Positions 1-8,848 of a DNA stretch of 64,000 nt are shown piece by piece. Below the pieces are notes generated by a model, which saw only the letters and a list, made by a program, of their open reading frames with translations, had not been told where the DNA came from and ran no database searches. Both the position numbers and the translations under genes were made by a program. Origin of the DNA: Fodinibacter sp963747405 (GTDB lineage Bacteria > Actinomycetota > Actinomycetes > Actinomycetales > Dermatophilaceae); NCBI GenBank assembly GCA_963747405.1, contig CAVVFG010000004.1, forward strand, positions 1 through 64,000, written 5' to 3'. Within the stretch, counting starts at the first letter, position 1. Every line of letters begins with the position of its first letter.

Positions 1-2
1 AC

Positions 3-790
3 CGCACAGACCTCATCGTGCACCCCGGCTGGTGCACGTGCCCCCTGGAACACGAGCGCGGCAACAGCATCGCCACCCGCAACGCGCGCCTGGCCGCCGT
101 GCACGCCCTGTTCGCCTACGCCGCCGTGCAGCACCCCGAACACGCCGGGTCCATCAGTCGGGTGCTGGCCATCCCCGCCAAACGGCGCCAACGCCGTACC
201 GACATCACCTACCTGAGCCAGCCCGAAGTCACCGCGCTGCCCAACGCCCCCGAACACAGCACCCCGGCCGGTCGCCGCGACCACGCCTTGATCCAGGTCG
301 CCGTCACCACCGGACTACGAGTCAGCGAGCTGACCGGCCTGCGCATAGGCGACGTCCACCTCGGCACCGGCGCCCACGTCCTGGCCCACGGCAAGGGCCG
401 CAAGGACCGCAGCACCCCACTGGACCACCCAACCGTGACCGTCCTGCACCACCTGCTGACCGCCTCGACCGCCGACCCGACGCCGTCGCCGTCCGCCTCA
501 CCCTGCACGCCAGGACCGCCGCCCTCACCTGCCCGAGCCTGACCGGCAAGACCATCACCCCGCACGTCCTCAGGCACACCGCCGCCATGCGCCTGCTCGC
601 AGCCGGGATCGACAGCACCGCGATCGCCCTCTGGCTCGGCCACGAAAGCAGCGACACCACACAGGTGTACCTACACGCCGACCTGGCCACCAAGGAGAAG
701 GCACTGGCCCGCACCACCCCGACGGGGGGCCACACCGGCCGCTACCAACCCCAAGACGACACCCTTCTCGCCTTCCTCCAGAGCCTGTGA
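3..790 (+). pseudogene. Tyrosine recombinase, frameshifted, 5' end outside window
   Basis: This is the catalytic half of a phage-integrase/XerC-type tyrosine recombinase, which cuts and rejoins DNA through a covalent phosphotyrosine. The first reading frame (3 to about 480) carries a SAM-like core-binding segment, then GLRVSEL with the first catalytic Arg and GKGRKDR with the catalytic Lys. The second frame (about 480 to 790) carries HVLRHTAA (the HxxR box), LGHESSDTT (second His) and the Tyr of QVYLHAD. All catalytic residues are therefore present, but in two frames joined near 470-490, so a single-base indel has broken the gene unless the base is a sequencing error. The N-terminus lies beyond the window edge. 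It is probably one of the recombinases that move integrative elements; its likely target motifs lie directly downstream. Confidence 0.85.
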
Positions 791-871
791 TTATGCCGAC
801 CTCACCAGCGCGTCCACCGCCCTGACCAGCCCCGCCCCACCGACATCGGCATAACCACGACCTCGGCATAA
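791..871. repeat. Inverted TTATGCCGA motifs after the recombinase
   Basis: TTATGCCGA at 791-799 starts right after the recombinase stop codon. Two copies in the opposite orientation (TCGGCATAA) lie at 846-854 and 863-871, 17 bp apart from start to start. Short inverted motifs at the 3' edge of a recombinase gene are what a recombinase-binding end of a mobile element looks like. That role is inference. Confidence 0.5.
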
Positions 872-1055
872 AAGGGGTCGACGCCATCCAGCTCCTGCAC
901 GAGGTGACCCAGCGGGGGAGGTCCGCCCGGGAGGCGTAGGTCCGACCTGCTCGTCGCAGCAACTTCCTGGGGCGCAGCCATGATCTGACCTCGGCTCCCA
1001 CTTGTGGTATCAGGGCGGCAAGGTCGTCCTCCTACCCGACAAGGACGATCGGGGC

Positions 1056-1808
1056 GTGAGCATGGTCGAGGATGGTTACTCCGCAAGAAGCTCCCAACGA
1101 CGGTCGGGGTCGGGGGCTTCGATTGCGCTGACGGTCGCAATGATCGGTGTCGTCGGGAGCGTCGGAGGCTTGGTCTATAAAGACTTCAGGGACGATCAAA
1201 GACGCGCGGCATTCGAAGAGGAGACCGCAATGGTCAGACTTGACGAGGCCATCATCAATTGGGATTTGGGACCCCCTTCAGCCATGGAGGAACATGTGGC
1301 CGACCACTGGCCCGACTGGACCAGGTTCCAAGAAGAGCCGAACGCCACTTCCGAGAAGCGCCGCGCGTGGGACCAGGATTGGAGGGCCAAGAAGGAGTCG
1401 GTGAGAGAGGATCTCTACGCGGCGAACGTCGCGTTCGGCGAGGTTCGCCGAGCGTACAATGACGCCGTTCGCCAGACCGACGGGGACAAGCGCCGGGGGG
1501 CTGTCGCTTATTACCGGGCCGCGCAAATCAGGCTCTATGGTCTCATCCGGGTCTCGAACACCTTCCCTTCGTCGAGTTCGACGAAGTTGAGCACCGAAGA
1601 GAAGGACATGCTGGTGAGTTTCGCAGAGGAGTCGAGGATCATAGGTCGATACACCGGCTTGAACACAGGGGAAGCGTTCGACAAATGCCCAACAACGTTT
1701 CGCGTGGACGATAACGGAGGCACGACGGTTCAGGACACTTCAGACTGCCTTGAAACTGGCCACTACTGGTTCGCTGAGAAGGTGCTGAACAGACTGAACA
1801 GCGAATAG
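1056..1808 (+). CDS. Orphan membrane-anchored hypothetical protein
   Basis: I do not recognise this 250-residue protein. After a short polar N-terminus rich in Ser/Arg it has one hydrophobic stretch (about residues 20-42, GASIALTVAMIGVVGSVGG), followed by a long charged, helical region rich in Arg, Glu and Trp. Two Cys (KCPTTF and SDCLETG) near the C-terminus could pair if the bulk is outside the cell. The GTG at 1056 is chosen because AAGGA at 1041-1045 sits 10 nt upstream; an ATG at 1062 is the alternative. GC content and codon choice (many A/T third positions, e.g. AAT, ATA, TCA) are clearly lower than in neighbouring genes, which points to recent transfer together with the recombinase element. 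Confidence 0.6.
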   Translation: MSMVEDGYSARSSQRRSGSGASIALTVAMIGVVGSVGGLVYKDFRDDQRRAAFEEETAMVRLDEAIINWDLGPPSAMEEHVADHWPDWTRFQEEPNATSEKRRAWDQDWRAKKESVREDLYAANVAFGEVRRAYNDAVRQTDGDKRRGAVAYYRAAQIRLYGLIRVSNTFPSSSSTKLSTEEKDMLVSFAEESRIIGRYTGLNTGEAFDKCPTTFRVDDNGGTTVQDTSDCLETGHYWFAEKVLNRLNSE

Positions 1809-2205
1809 CGGGCCGCCCTGTACTGCACGCCTCCCGCTGGTGGGCTGGCCCCGGCGAAGCAGTCCCGCCGGAGCTCCTACGTCGACCTTTGCCAGCGGCC
1901 CACACACTTGCTCCGAGGTCCATGGCCGGCACGCTCAGGAATCGAGCATGGCCTGCGCCGTCCGCGGCACAGTGGGCGAAGTGGGGCGCCCGTAGTGGGC
2001 GGAAAGACGCACCCCGGGGACGCGCCCTGGTGGGCGAAGCGAAGCATCCGCTCAAGCATGACAGGACGGATCGAGGTGGTCTCTTCGCTGGGTGCAGAGT
2101 GGTTCGACCGAGCAGTGCGGGACCAACGCCTGGCCGCCTCTGCAAGTCACGCTGGCCGTCCAAACGCCTGGGGAGCCACGGGCTTCGGTCGTAGGCTCTG
2201 CGCTC

Positions 2206-2748
2206 ATGGAGACATTGGTGCTGACGGTGATCGGCGACGACCGGCCCGGCCTGGTATCGGCACTGTCTGCTCGTCTCAATGCCCAGGGGGCGTTGTGGCA
2301 GCGCAGCCAGATGTCGCGGCTGGCCGGCAAGTTCGCGGGCATCGTCGAGGTTGTCGTCCCGGCGGACCAGGTCGAGGACCTGGTGGCGGACTTGGAGAGC
2401 GTGGCGGAGCAGGGGCTTGCGGTGACGATCGCGCGCGCCAGCACGCCCCCGGGGACCCCGACGCACCGGCTCAGCCTGGAGTTGGTCGGCGCGGACCGGC
2501 CGGGGATCGTCGCCGAGATCTCTGCGTTGCTCTCCGCACGCCACATCAGCATCGAGGAGCTCGAGACCACAGTCAGGCACGCCCCGATGGCCGGCGGCAT
2601 GCTCTTCGAGGCGCACGCCGTGCTCGCCGCACCCGCCAGCACCGACGACGCCGAGCTGCGCGCGGCGCTGGAGGCGGTCGCTGACGAGCTCATGGTCGAC
2701 GTCGCGCTCGACCAGGACGCCGGACCTGGCTCCGCTTCGCCTAGCTAA
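2206..2748 (+). CDS. Tandem ACT-domain protein (GcvR-like)
   Basis: This 180-residue protein has two ACT-type halves, each opening with a DRPG signature: VIGDDRPGLVSALSARL (about residues 7-23) and LVGADRPGIVAEISALL (about 92-108). The architecture matches GcvR, the glycine cleavage repressor family, and stand-alone ACT regulators that bind small ligands such as amino acids. There is no DNA-binding or enzyme domain, so it should act through a partner. The ATG at 2206 is chosen because the ACT fold starts at once. TAGGCT at 2192-2197 lies 8 nt before it and could be the -10 box of a leaderless transcript. No gcv genes are nearby, so its target cannot be read from context. Confidence 0.75.
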   Translation: METLVLTVIGDDRPGLVSALSARLNAQGALWQRSQMSRLAGKFAGIVEVVVPADQVEDLVADLESVAEQGLAVTIARASTPPGTPTHRLSLELVGADRPGIVAEISALLSARHISIEELETTVRHAPMAGGMLFEAHAVLAAPASTDDAELRAALEAVADELMVDVALDQDAGPGSASPS

Positions 2749-3740
2749 CGAGAGCGCCAACCCTTCGAGCGGGTCAGTCCACGGCCACAGCGCCCGACGC
2801 AGCCCCGGCCAGACTCGGACATGAACGTGAGCACTGACCCGCGTCACTACGGCCGCGTGATGACGCCCTCAGAAGGGACGACGTTGGGAGTTTCAGGGTG
2901 CGCGTCCCGCCGGTCGTGGAGTCCAGTCACCGCGTTTTGGTGCGACCTGGGTCGGGTGCGGCGATCCGCTCGAGGAGCTCCTCAAACCCGCTTCCGAGCA
3001 CAGTCGGAGCCTCGGGTCCAAGCCGAAGGTTGCAGGACTGCCCGCTCCCGCGGCGGCATGGAGGACGGAGGCGCGCTCCCCCATCAGCGGCCGAGCACAC
3101 CCGCCCCCAGTCCTCCGGCTGTCCGAGGATGACGCGTGCTTCGCGGCTGCTGGGAAGAACTGTTAGGTGGCCCGAAACATGGATATTCTCATAGGTCGCG
3201 GAGCGCCCAGGCCTTGCCGGAACCGCGCCCCAACTCCCCTGCTCCGTTCTCCGGAGCGAACCCGGACAGGACGTCTGCATCAGGAGGAGCCAGAACGACG
3301 CACCATCTCGAAGTGGTAAGCGGCGCGGCTTGCGGCACTTGTCAGTAGCAGCAGGCCCCTCATGATGGCGCACGCCTTCACCGCGAACGGCGACCCACCG
3401 GCCGCCGCACAGCGTCACAGCGTCAATCGGGGCTGCGCCATTGCGCCCAGTAAGCGTTTCACCCTCGTCGAGTGGCTCGTGCGCGAGCGAGCGGCGTTCC
3501 GGCCCCCAGGCGAGCACGGTCGGTCATTCATGAGGCGCCCTAGCAGCGAGACGACTCCTGCCAAGTGATGCGGCTCGTCGGCTGGCAACTAGTGATGACG
3601 CCACGGTCGAGACGACGCTCGTAGCCTGACCGTGGAGGCCCACCACGGGCGCCCGCCGGATCAACGCTGGCACAGCGAGCTCGCCGGTCCCACCCACCGC
3701 AATCGTCGGTCGAGGCCGACCGACCCGAAAGGGCCAGAGA
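2749..3740. other. About 1 kb without a confident gene
   Basis: No reading frame here has a convincing start, ribosome site and actinobacterial codon bias. The minus-strand frame ending at 2927 has a stretch (about 2927-3180) that looks partly protein-like, but I recognise no family and it lacks a start context. It may be a decayed gene. No RNA gene or clear hairpin was seen. Confidence 0.4.
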
Positions 3741-5021
3741 ATGTCCACCTCTCGCATGCTTGTCCGAGGTGCACGCCTGATCGACGGCGAGGTCACGTCG
3801 ATCCTCATGAGCGGGGGTCGCATCGCCGCCTTGGGGGAGGGCGCCGAGGCGGCGTCCCTCCGAGACGACCCGGACCGAAGGTCGAAGCCCCTCACCCTGA
3901 TCGAGGCCGAGGGGCGCCTCGTCACGCCCCCGATGGTCAACGCGCACATGCACCTTGACAAGGTGCGCACGCTGTCATTGGCCGGCGAGACCGCGCTCGG
4001 GGCGTACACCGGTCCGGCGATGGGCGACGCCATGACGTCGATCGAGCTCGCGTCGGCGGTGAAGCGAAGCTACGACCGGGCGTGGATCATCCCGAACGTC
4101 CGTCAGGCGCTCTGGGATGCCGTGCGCCACGGGACGTTGCACGTCCAGGCGTTCGTCGACGTCGACACCACGGCCGGACTCGAGGGCATGCACGCGGTGG
4201 CCCAGGTGCGTGAGGAGTTCCGAGGGCTTGTGGACCTGCAGGTCGTCGCGTTCCCGCAGGACGGGGTGCTGCGTGACCCCGGGGCTGCGGAGCTCTGCGA
4301 GGAGGCGATGCGGCTCGGGGCTGATGTCGTCGGCGGCATCCCGTGGATCGAGCACAGCGACCGCGACGCCCGCAGGCACGTCGAGTGGGCATGTCGCCTA
4401 GCCCATGACTCCGGGTCACGCGTGGCGATGTTGGTCGATGACGCGGGGGACCCCTCACTGAGGACGACGGAGATGCTCGCCGAGGCGATGATCGACCACG
4501 ATCTCATCGGTCGCGGCGTCGCCTGTCACGCCCGGGCGATGGGGCTGTATCCGCCACCGACGCTGCTTCGGCTTCTCGGGTTGGCCGAGCGTGCCGGTCT
4601 GGGCTTCGTCTCCGACCCGCACACCGGTCCGCTACACCTGCCCGTGCGGCAGGTCGTCGACCACGGGCTACCCGTGGCGCTGGGCCAGGACGACATCGAG
4701 GACGCCTACTACCCCTTCGGCCGGCACAACATGCTCGAGGTCGCCTTCCTCAGCGCACACATCCTCGGCTTCCTGTCGTCAACCGACCACCGCCTGCTCG
4801 TCGAGCTGGTCACCGATCGAGCGGCGCGGGTGCTCGGTCTGGGCGACTACGGGATCGCGGTCGGGGGTCCGGCCGACCTGTGCGTCCACGACCACGAGCG
4901 CGTGGTCGACCTGCTCGCCCACCATGCCCCGCCGCGCTGGGTCGTCAGGTCGGGGCAGGTCATCGCCGAGACGACAGTGACATCCACCGTGCCCAGGGCC
5001 ATCGCGAGGCACCAAAACTAG
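3741..5021 (+). CDS. Amidohydrolase, cytosine-deaminase-like, with altered metal site
   Basis: This 426-residue TIM-barrel hydrolase belongs to the amidohydrolase superfamily, closest in style to cytosine/isocytosine deaminases (CodA). The first metal motif, NAHMHLDK (about residues 67-74), is intact. The later His of VACHARAMGL (about 261) and the Asp of the GQDDIEDAYYPFG segment (about 315) also match CodA. The CodA HxDE stretch, which supplies a metal-binding His and the catalytic Glu, aligns with LVDD in AMLVDDAGDP (about residues 231-240). That His is therefore replaced by Leu and the Glu by Asp, so the substrate or mechanism may differ from cytosine deamination. The ATG at 3741 follows a purine-rich AAGGGCCAGAGA. 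It stands alone, with no transporter or pathway gene beside it. Confidence 0.8.
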   Translation: MSTSRMLVRGARLIDGEVTSILMSGGRIAALGEGAEAASLRDDPDRRSKPLTLIEAEGRLVTPPMVNAHMHLDKVRTLSLAGETALGAYTGPAMGDAMTSIELASAVKRSYDRAWIIPNVRQALWDAVRHGTLHVQAFVDVDTTAGLEGMHAVAQVREEFRGLVDLQVVAFPQDGVLRDPGAAELCEEAMRLGADVVGGIPWIEHSDRDARRHVEWACRLAHDSGSRVAMLVDDAGDPSLRTTEMLAEAMIDHDLIGRGVACHARAMGLYPPPTLLRLLGLAERAGLGFVSDPHTGPLHLPVRQVVDHGLPVALGQDDIEDAYYPFGRHNMLEVAFLSAHILGFLSSTDHRLLVELVTDRAARVLGLGDYGIAVGGPADLCVHDHERVVDLLAHHAPPRWVVRSGQVIAETTVTSTVPRAIARHQN

Positions 5022-5564
5022 TCACAGAACTGTCGCGATGACGGGTGATCGGGCGATCCCGGAGCGAGGGGGATCGGGCCAGGGGAACTCCGGCCGATGT
5101 CACCGCGGAGCTCGCGGCGCGTGTGCTGACGACGACTCAGAACGAGGCCACCCGGACAGGGCGGATCGGTGATCTCAAGTACGCCTGCACCACAAGCACA
5201 ACGACACGATTCCCGCCCGGCCGCCTCGCAAGGGACCGAAAGAGCGCGATCCCAGTCAATAACACCTAGAACCGTTCGGACCACCCCCGCGGGGCCCTTG
5301 TGGCCAGGCCGCTGAACGACAGTTGAGGCGGCCATCGTCGCAGGTCAGGTGGCTGGGAGCGTCCGTAGGGCTGCCTCGGATCCTGTGAGATCTGCCGCCC
5401 GCCGCGCCCAGATCGCCGAGCGGTCAACTTGCGACGAACCCCGCGACCGCGGCACCACTTGCCCGCCGGGGGACTGCGTCACTACGGCCCACTGTGGGCC
5501 ACTGCCGTGAGAGTCCCCAGACTTTCGGAGACCTTGCCCCAAGGGACTGTCGCCCTAGTGGTCA
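5022..5564. other. Gene-free stretch left of the IS element
   Basis: No supported gene. A minus-strand frame ending at 5345 has weak coding character (RSAIWARRAADLTGSEAALR) but no recognisable family and no start signal. It may be the tail of a gene lost in the rearrangements around the insertion element. Confidence 0.35.
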
Positions 5565-5586
5565 CGGCCGTAAGTTCGTCGGGGGT

Positions 5587-5919
5587 TCAGGTCCAGGCGG
5601 TGGGGTCGGCGAGGTAGAGGCCGCAGGCGGTGTCGAGGGCGTCTTCGGCGGTGCCGCCCATTGATCCGGTGGGTAGGTAGGAGTCTTCGTAGTCGTCGTG
5701 GCTGGCGCGGTAGATCGCGAAGCCCCACATGCGGGCGGAGCCGGCGTAGCGCAGCCGGCACAGGCGGAGCACATCCCCGTCGGGTAGGACGCCGTCGACG
5801 TAGGCGAAGCCGGCGCGATACCGGATGGCGACGCGGGCCAGGGCGGGCCAGCGTTCGCGGGCGCGGGCTGTCAGGCGCTGCTGCAGCGAGGACTTTGTCG
5901 AGTCGGGGATGCGGGGCAC
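5587..5919 (-). CDS. Passenger gene of the IS630-type element, unknown function
   Basis: This is a 110-residue protein of unknown function. It starts with a basic helical segment (STKSSLQQRLTARARERWP, about residues 6-24), followed by a compact domain with many aromatic residues (IRYRAGFAYVDG, GDVLRLCRLRYAG, MWGFAIYRASHDDYEDS). It has no membrane segment or known catalytic motif that I can see. The GTG at 5919 is chosen because the protein-like composition starts there, with GGTGAAG upstream; the longer frame upstream reads as non-coding. The gene is divergent from the transposase, about 90 bp away, and ends against the left inverted repeat, so it travels with the element. It could regulate transposition or benefit the host; neither can be read from the sequence. 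Confidence 0.6.
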   Translation of the reverse strand: MPRIPDSTKSSLQQRLTARARERWPALARVAIRYRAGFAYVDGVLPDGDVLRLCRLRYAGSARMWGFAIYRASHDDYEDSYLPTGSMGGTAEDALDTACGLYLADPTAWT

Positions 5920-6009
5920 GTCACCATCTTCACCGGCATGCTCGCGTGGTGCTGGGTTGGTTCGGCGTGTCGCTGGCGTGGGCGGCGCCCTGGGGCGGAC
6001 AACGGTGTG

Positions 6010-7139
6010 ATGAGCATGTGCAGTGCGTTCGTGATCGTGTTGACCCCCGTTGAGGAGGCCGGGCTCACCGCGCGTGCTCGAGCCGCGCGCGGCCAGCACC
6101 GCGACGTGGTCCGGGCTCGGATCGTGCTGGCGGCCGCGCAGGGCGCGCCAACGCGGTGGTCGCCGCGGAGCTGGGGGTCGTGGTGGACACCGTGCGCAAG
6201 TGGCGCAGACGGTTCGCGAGCGAACGTTTGGCGGGGTTGGATGACCGGCCCCGGTGCGGGCGGCCGCGCCGGTTCACCCCGGTTCAGGTAGCCGAGGTCA
6301 AGGCGTTGGCGTGCACCCTGCCGGCCGAGAGCCAGGTGCCGCTGTCGCGGTGGTCCAGCACGGAGCTGGCCACCGAGGCCACGGCTCGGGGCCTGGTCGA
6401 GGCGATCTCACCGTCGACGGTGCGCCGCTGGCTGGCCGCGGACGCGATCAAGCCGTGGCAGCACCGGTCCTGGATCTTCCCGCGCGACCCGCACTTCGGG
6501 GTCAAGGCCGCCCGGGTGCTGGATCTGTACGACCGGCACTGGCAGGGCCGCGAACTGGGCGAGGACGAATACGTGATCAGCGCCGACGAGAAGTCCCAGC
6601 TCCAGGCGTTGCGACGCCGTCACCGTGGCCTACCGCCGGGGCCCGGGCGGACCCGTCGGGTGGAGTTCGAGTATGCCCGCGGCGGCACCTTGGCCTACTT
6701 CGCCGCCTACGACGTGCACCGAGCCCACGTGATGGGCCAGATCGCGCCGAAGACCGGGATCGCACCGTTTGAGGACCTCGTCGCCCAGGTGATGAACACG
6801 CAGCCGTACGCCTCGGCCCGGCGGGTGTTCTGGGTCGTGGACAACGGCTCGTCCCACAACGGGCAAGCCTCGATCGACCGGATGACCTCAGCCTGGCCGA
6901 CCGCGACGCTGGTCCACCTGCCGGTACACGCATCCTGGCTGAACCAGGTCGAGATCTACTTCTCCATCCTGCAACGCAAAGCCATCAGCCCCAACGACTT
7001 CCGCGACCTGGACCACCTCGCCGAACGAGTCCTGGCCTTCCAAGAGCGGTACAACCACGCCGCCGAGCCATTCGACTGGACCTACACCCGCCACTACCTC
7101 AACGCCTTCCTCCACCGACTCGGCTACCACGCCGCATGA
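6010..7139 (+). pseudogene. IS630 family DDE transposase with one frameshift
   Basis: The N-terminal helix-turn-helix begins in one frame (ATG 6010, MSMCSAFVIVLTPVEEAG) and continues in the -1 frame from about 6148 (NAVVAAELGVVVDTVRKWRRRF). The catalytic triad is complete in the second frame: Asp in VISADEKSQLQ, Asp in FWVVDNGSSHNG and Glu in WLNQVEIYFSILQRK. The break is a -1 shift in GGGCGCGCCAACGCGG (6141-6156). One missing base would restore GA-S-NAVVAAEL. No A- or T-rich slippery run is present, so programmed frameshifting, which some IS630 elements use, looks unlikely. The copy is probably dead or the base is a sequencing error. Confidence 0.85.
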
Positions 7140-7154
7140 CCCCCGATGAACTTA

Positions 7155-7633
7155 CGGCCGGGCTAGCAACAGGTTTCCTGGGCAGCCAAAGCCGAACGGG
7201 TCGGTGCAGTCGAGGAACAGGTTGGGCAGCCGCTTGGACGCGACGGTGACGGCGTACACGAGCGCGACGAGCAACCGGTCGAGCCGGTTTCCAGCTCACC
7301 GTCTGGGAGGCACAGGAGCAGATGGAGCGCCACCGCGATCTGGGTGCCGGCCAGGAGACCACCCAGGGTGAACGGCAGCGCGCGGTTGGAGAACGCCAAC
7401 AGCGTCAGCATCGTGATGAGCCCCATCGCGACCAGCTGCCAGGCAGTGCGACGACCGGCGCGCCAGCGACCCACCAGTACTCCGGCGACGACCGCGACAC
7501 CACCTGCGAACAGCACCTGGACGACATCGTTCGCCGGCGGAGGCACGGGCAGGCTGCGGGCGGTGACGGCGGCCATCGCGACCGCGACCACTGCCCCGAT
7601 GGCCAGGGTGACCACCTGGGCTCGCGGCGTCAT
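7155..7633 (-). pseudogene. Truncated sensor histidine kinase, membrane part only
   Basis: The ATG at 7633 opens a chain of hydrophobic helices (VVTLAIGAVVAVAMAAVTA, VVQVLFAGGVAVVAGVLVG, ALHLLLCLPDGEL). This is the usual N-terminus of actinobacterial NarL-type sensor kinases, including the PDG motif before the last helix. After PDGEL near 7280 the frame shifts, and the expected sequence (RLDRLLVALVYAVTVASKR, then LFLDCTDPFGFGCPGNLLLA) continues in another frame until the IS630 right end. The dimerisation and ATPase domains are missing, and the far side of the element has no matching remainder. The gene was therefore already decayed, or the flank has been deleted. The family assignment is from pattern only. 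Confidence 0.6.
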
Positions 7634-7885
7634 CGAGGGCCTGCGTGGCTCGGCAACTGCACTAGCCAGTCGTCCATGTTCTTGTAGTCGAAGCAGGAGG
7701 GCCAGCGGGACAGCTCCCATCCCTCGCAGGATTCCCTTCTCGGCGAGATGATCAGAGCCCGACCACCACACCGGCGCGAGGCAGTGGGGGCTGGCCCCCA
7801 GGTGGACCGACGAAATTCGCAGGGACATCCTCGATGCGACGCAGCACCGCATCCCGTTGCCTTGGAGGTGACACGGAGGTGCGAC

Positions 7886-8776
7886 ATGACGATCACAAAC
7901 CAGAAGCCAGCCACCTGGCGCAGGGCAATGATCGCCCTCGCGCTCCTGCTCACCGGCTGCGGAGCAGCCGAGCGTGCCGGCTCGGGCGAGGACGGCGACA
8001 CGGTCAACACGAACGCCCGCACAGCCTTCAGCAAAATCGCCGCCGCCCTCGCCGCCAGCGACCCCTCCACGCTGCACAGCCTGTCAAGCGGCCCCGCTGC
8101 GGCATTCTTCGCGCATGCCGACCACCTGCGCCGGGCCTCGGGCGACATCATGGACAGTGTGTTCCCGCATGCGCAGGCCGATCCGGGGGCGGCGACCACG
8201 AAGGGTACGGATGTCACCTTCTCGGGGCCGGTCACCTGGGGTGACCCCGAAGGACCCCCACCACGAGTGCTCACCGACCTGACCTTCCGCCAAGAGGGCG
8301 ACGCGTGGAGGCTACATTCCCGCAACCAGTTCCCCATCGGACGATGGGTCACCCCGGCGGCGGACGACAGCGCGGGGAAGGCCCCGGTGACCGGCCGGGT
8401 CGTCGGCGTGTTCGTCGACGTCACCTGCCTCGAACGGACTGACCCCGGGTGCCCGGACACGATGGACGGCGCACTGGCGGTCGACTTCGAGGTGACCAAC
8501 GCCTCCGGCGCGCCCCTGGAGCCGGCAGAGGTGAATTTGCCCGACGGCAGCACGTCCATGGCGTGGCTCGAGACCCCCTCCGGAGGTCCTCACCCGTTGA
8601 TCGACGCTGCCCTGCAGGGCCTGCCCCCAGGGCAGACCAGCCCGGTCACCGCCGTCGTCGGCGGGATCGAGTCGATGGGCGATGGTGGTGTCCTCCACCT
8701 CGCACTGCGGACCGGCGACGGGACAGTGCACCCCTTGGACCTGCCGGTCCCGGCCTACCCGGCCACTTGGTCTTGA
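7886..8776 (+). CDS. Putative lipoprotein, unknown function
   Basis: This is a 296-residue exported protein. The N-terminus (ITNQKPATWRRAMIALALLLTGC) is a lipoprotein signal with an LTGC lipobox, so the mature protein should be lipid-anchored at Cys24 on the outer face of the membrane. The rest is polar, with two likely beta-rich parts: a first domain of about 130 residues with VTFSGPVTWGD and TFRQEGDAWRLHSRN, and a second starting near GRVVGVFVDVTCLERTDPGC that holds a Cys pair. I do not recognise the family. The ATG at 7886 follows GGAGG (7875-7879) at good spacing. A secreted protein gene follows 72 bp later in the same direction and may form a unit with it. Confidence 0.7.
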   Translation: MTITNQKPATWRRAMIALALLLTGCGAAERAGSGEDGDTVNTNARTAFSKIAAALAASDPSTLHSLSSGPAAAFFAHADHLRRASGDIMDSVFPHAQADPGAATTKGTDVTFSGPVTWGDPEGPPPRVLTDLTFRQEGDAWRLHSRNQFPIGRWVTPAADDSAGKAPVTGRVVGVFVDVTCLERTDPGCPDTMDGALAVDFEVTNASGAPLEPAEVNLPDGSTSMAWLETPSGGPHPLIDAALQGLPPGQTSPVTAVVGGIESMGDGGVLHLALRTGDGTVHPLDLPVPAYPATWS

Positions 8777-8848
8777 GGCTGGCAGCCCGCACGCAAGCAC
8801 CCGCAGATCACGCCGGCCCGTTCCGGCCCGCAACCGAGAGGAGCACCC

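Larger units (their letters stand above)
5565..7160. mobile_element. IS630-type insertion element with a passenger gene
   Basis: The ends are 21-bp inverted repeats: 5565-5585 (CGGCCGTAAGTTCGTCGGGGG) and 7140-7160, which reads the same on the other strand apart from one mismatch. IS630/Tc1 elements duplicate a TA target. A TA lies within each repeat (5571-5572 and 7153-7154), so the strict element could be 5573-7152, with CGGCCG flanks that together make the palindrome CGGCCG-TA-CGGCCG as target. Inside are a DDE transposase in two frames on the plus strand and a 110-codon gene on the minus strand whose stop codon starts 2 bp inside the left repeat. At about 1.6 kb it is longer than a minimal IS630 because of that extra gene. 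Confidence 0.8.

Noticed and set aside
2927..3517. Minus-strand frame of 196 codons in the 1-kb gap
   Set aside because: The last 80 residues look partly protein-like, but there is no family match, start or ribosome site, so it is not called as a gene.
5938..6009. Upstream extension of the transposase frame before 6010
   Set aside because: The ATG at 6010 opens on the conserved helix-turn-helix lead-in; earlier codons overlap the upstream region of the passenger gene and do not look coding.
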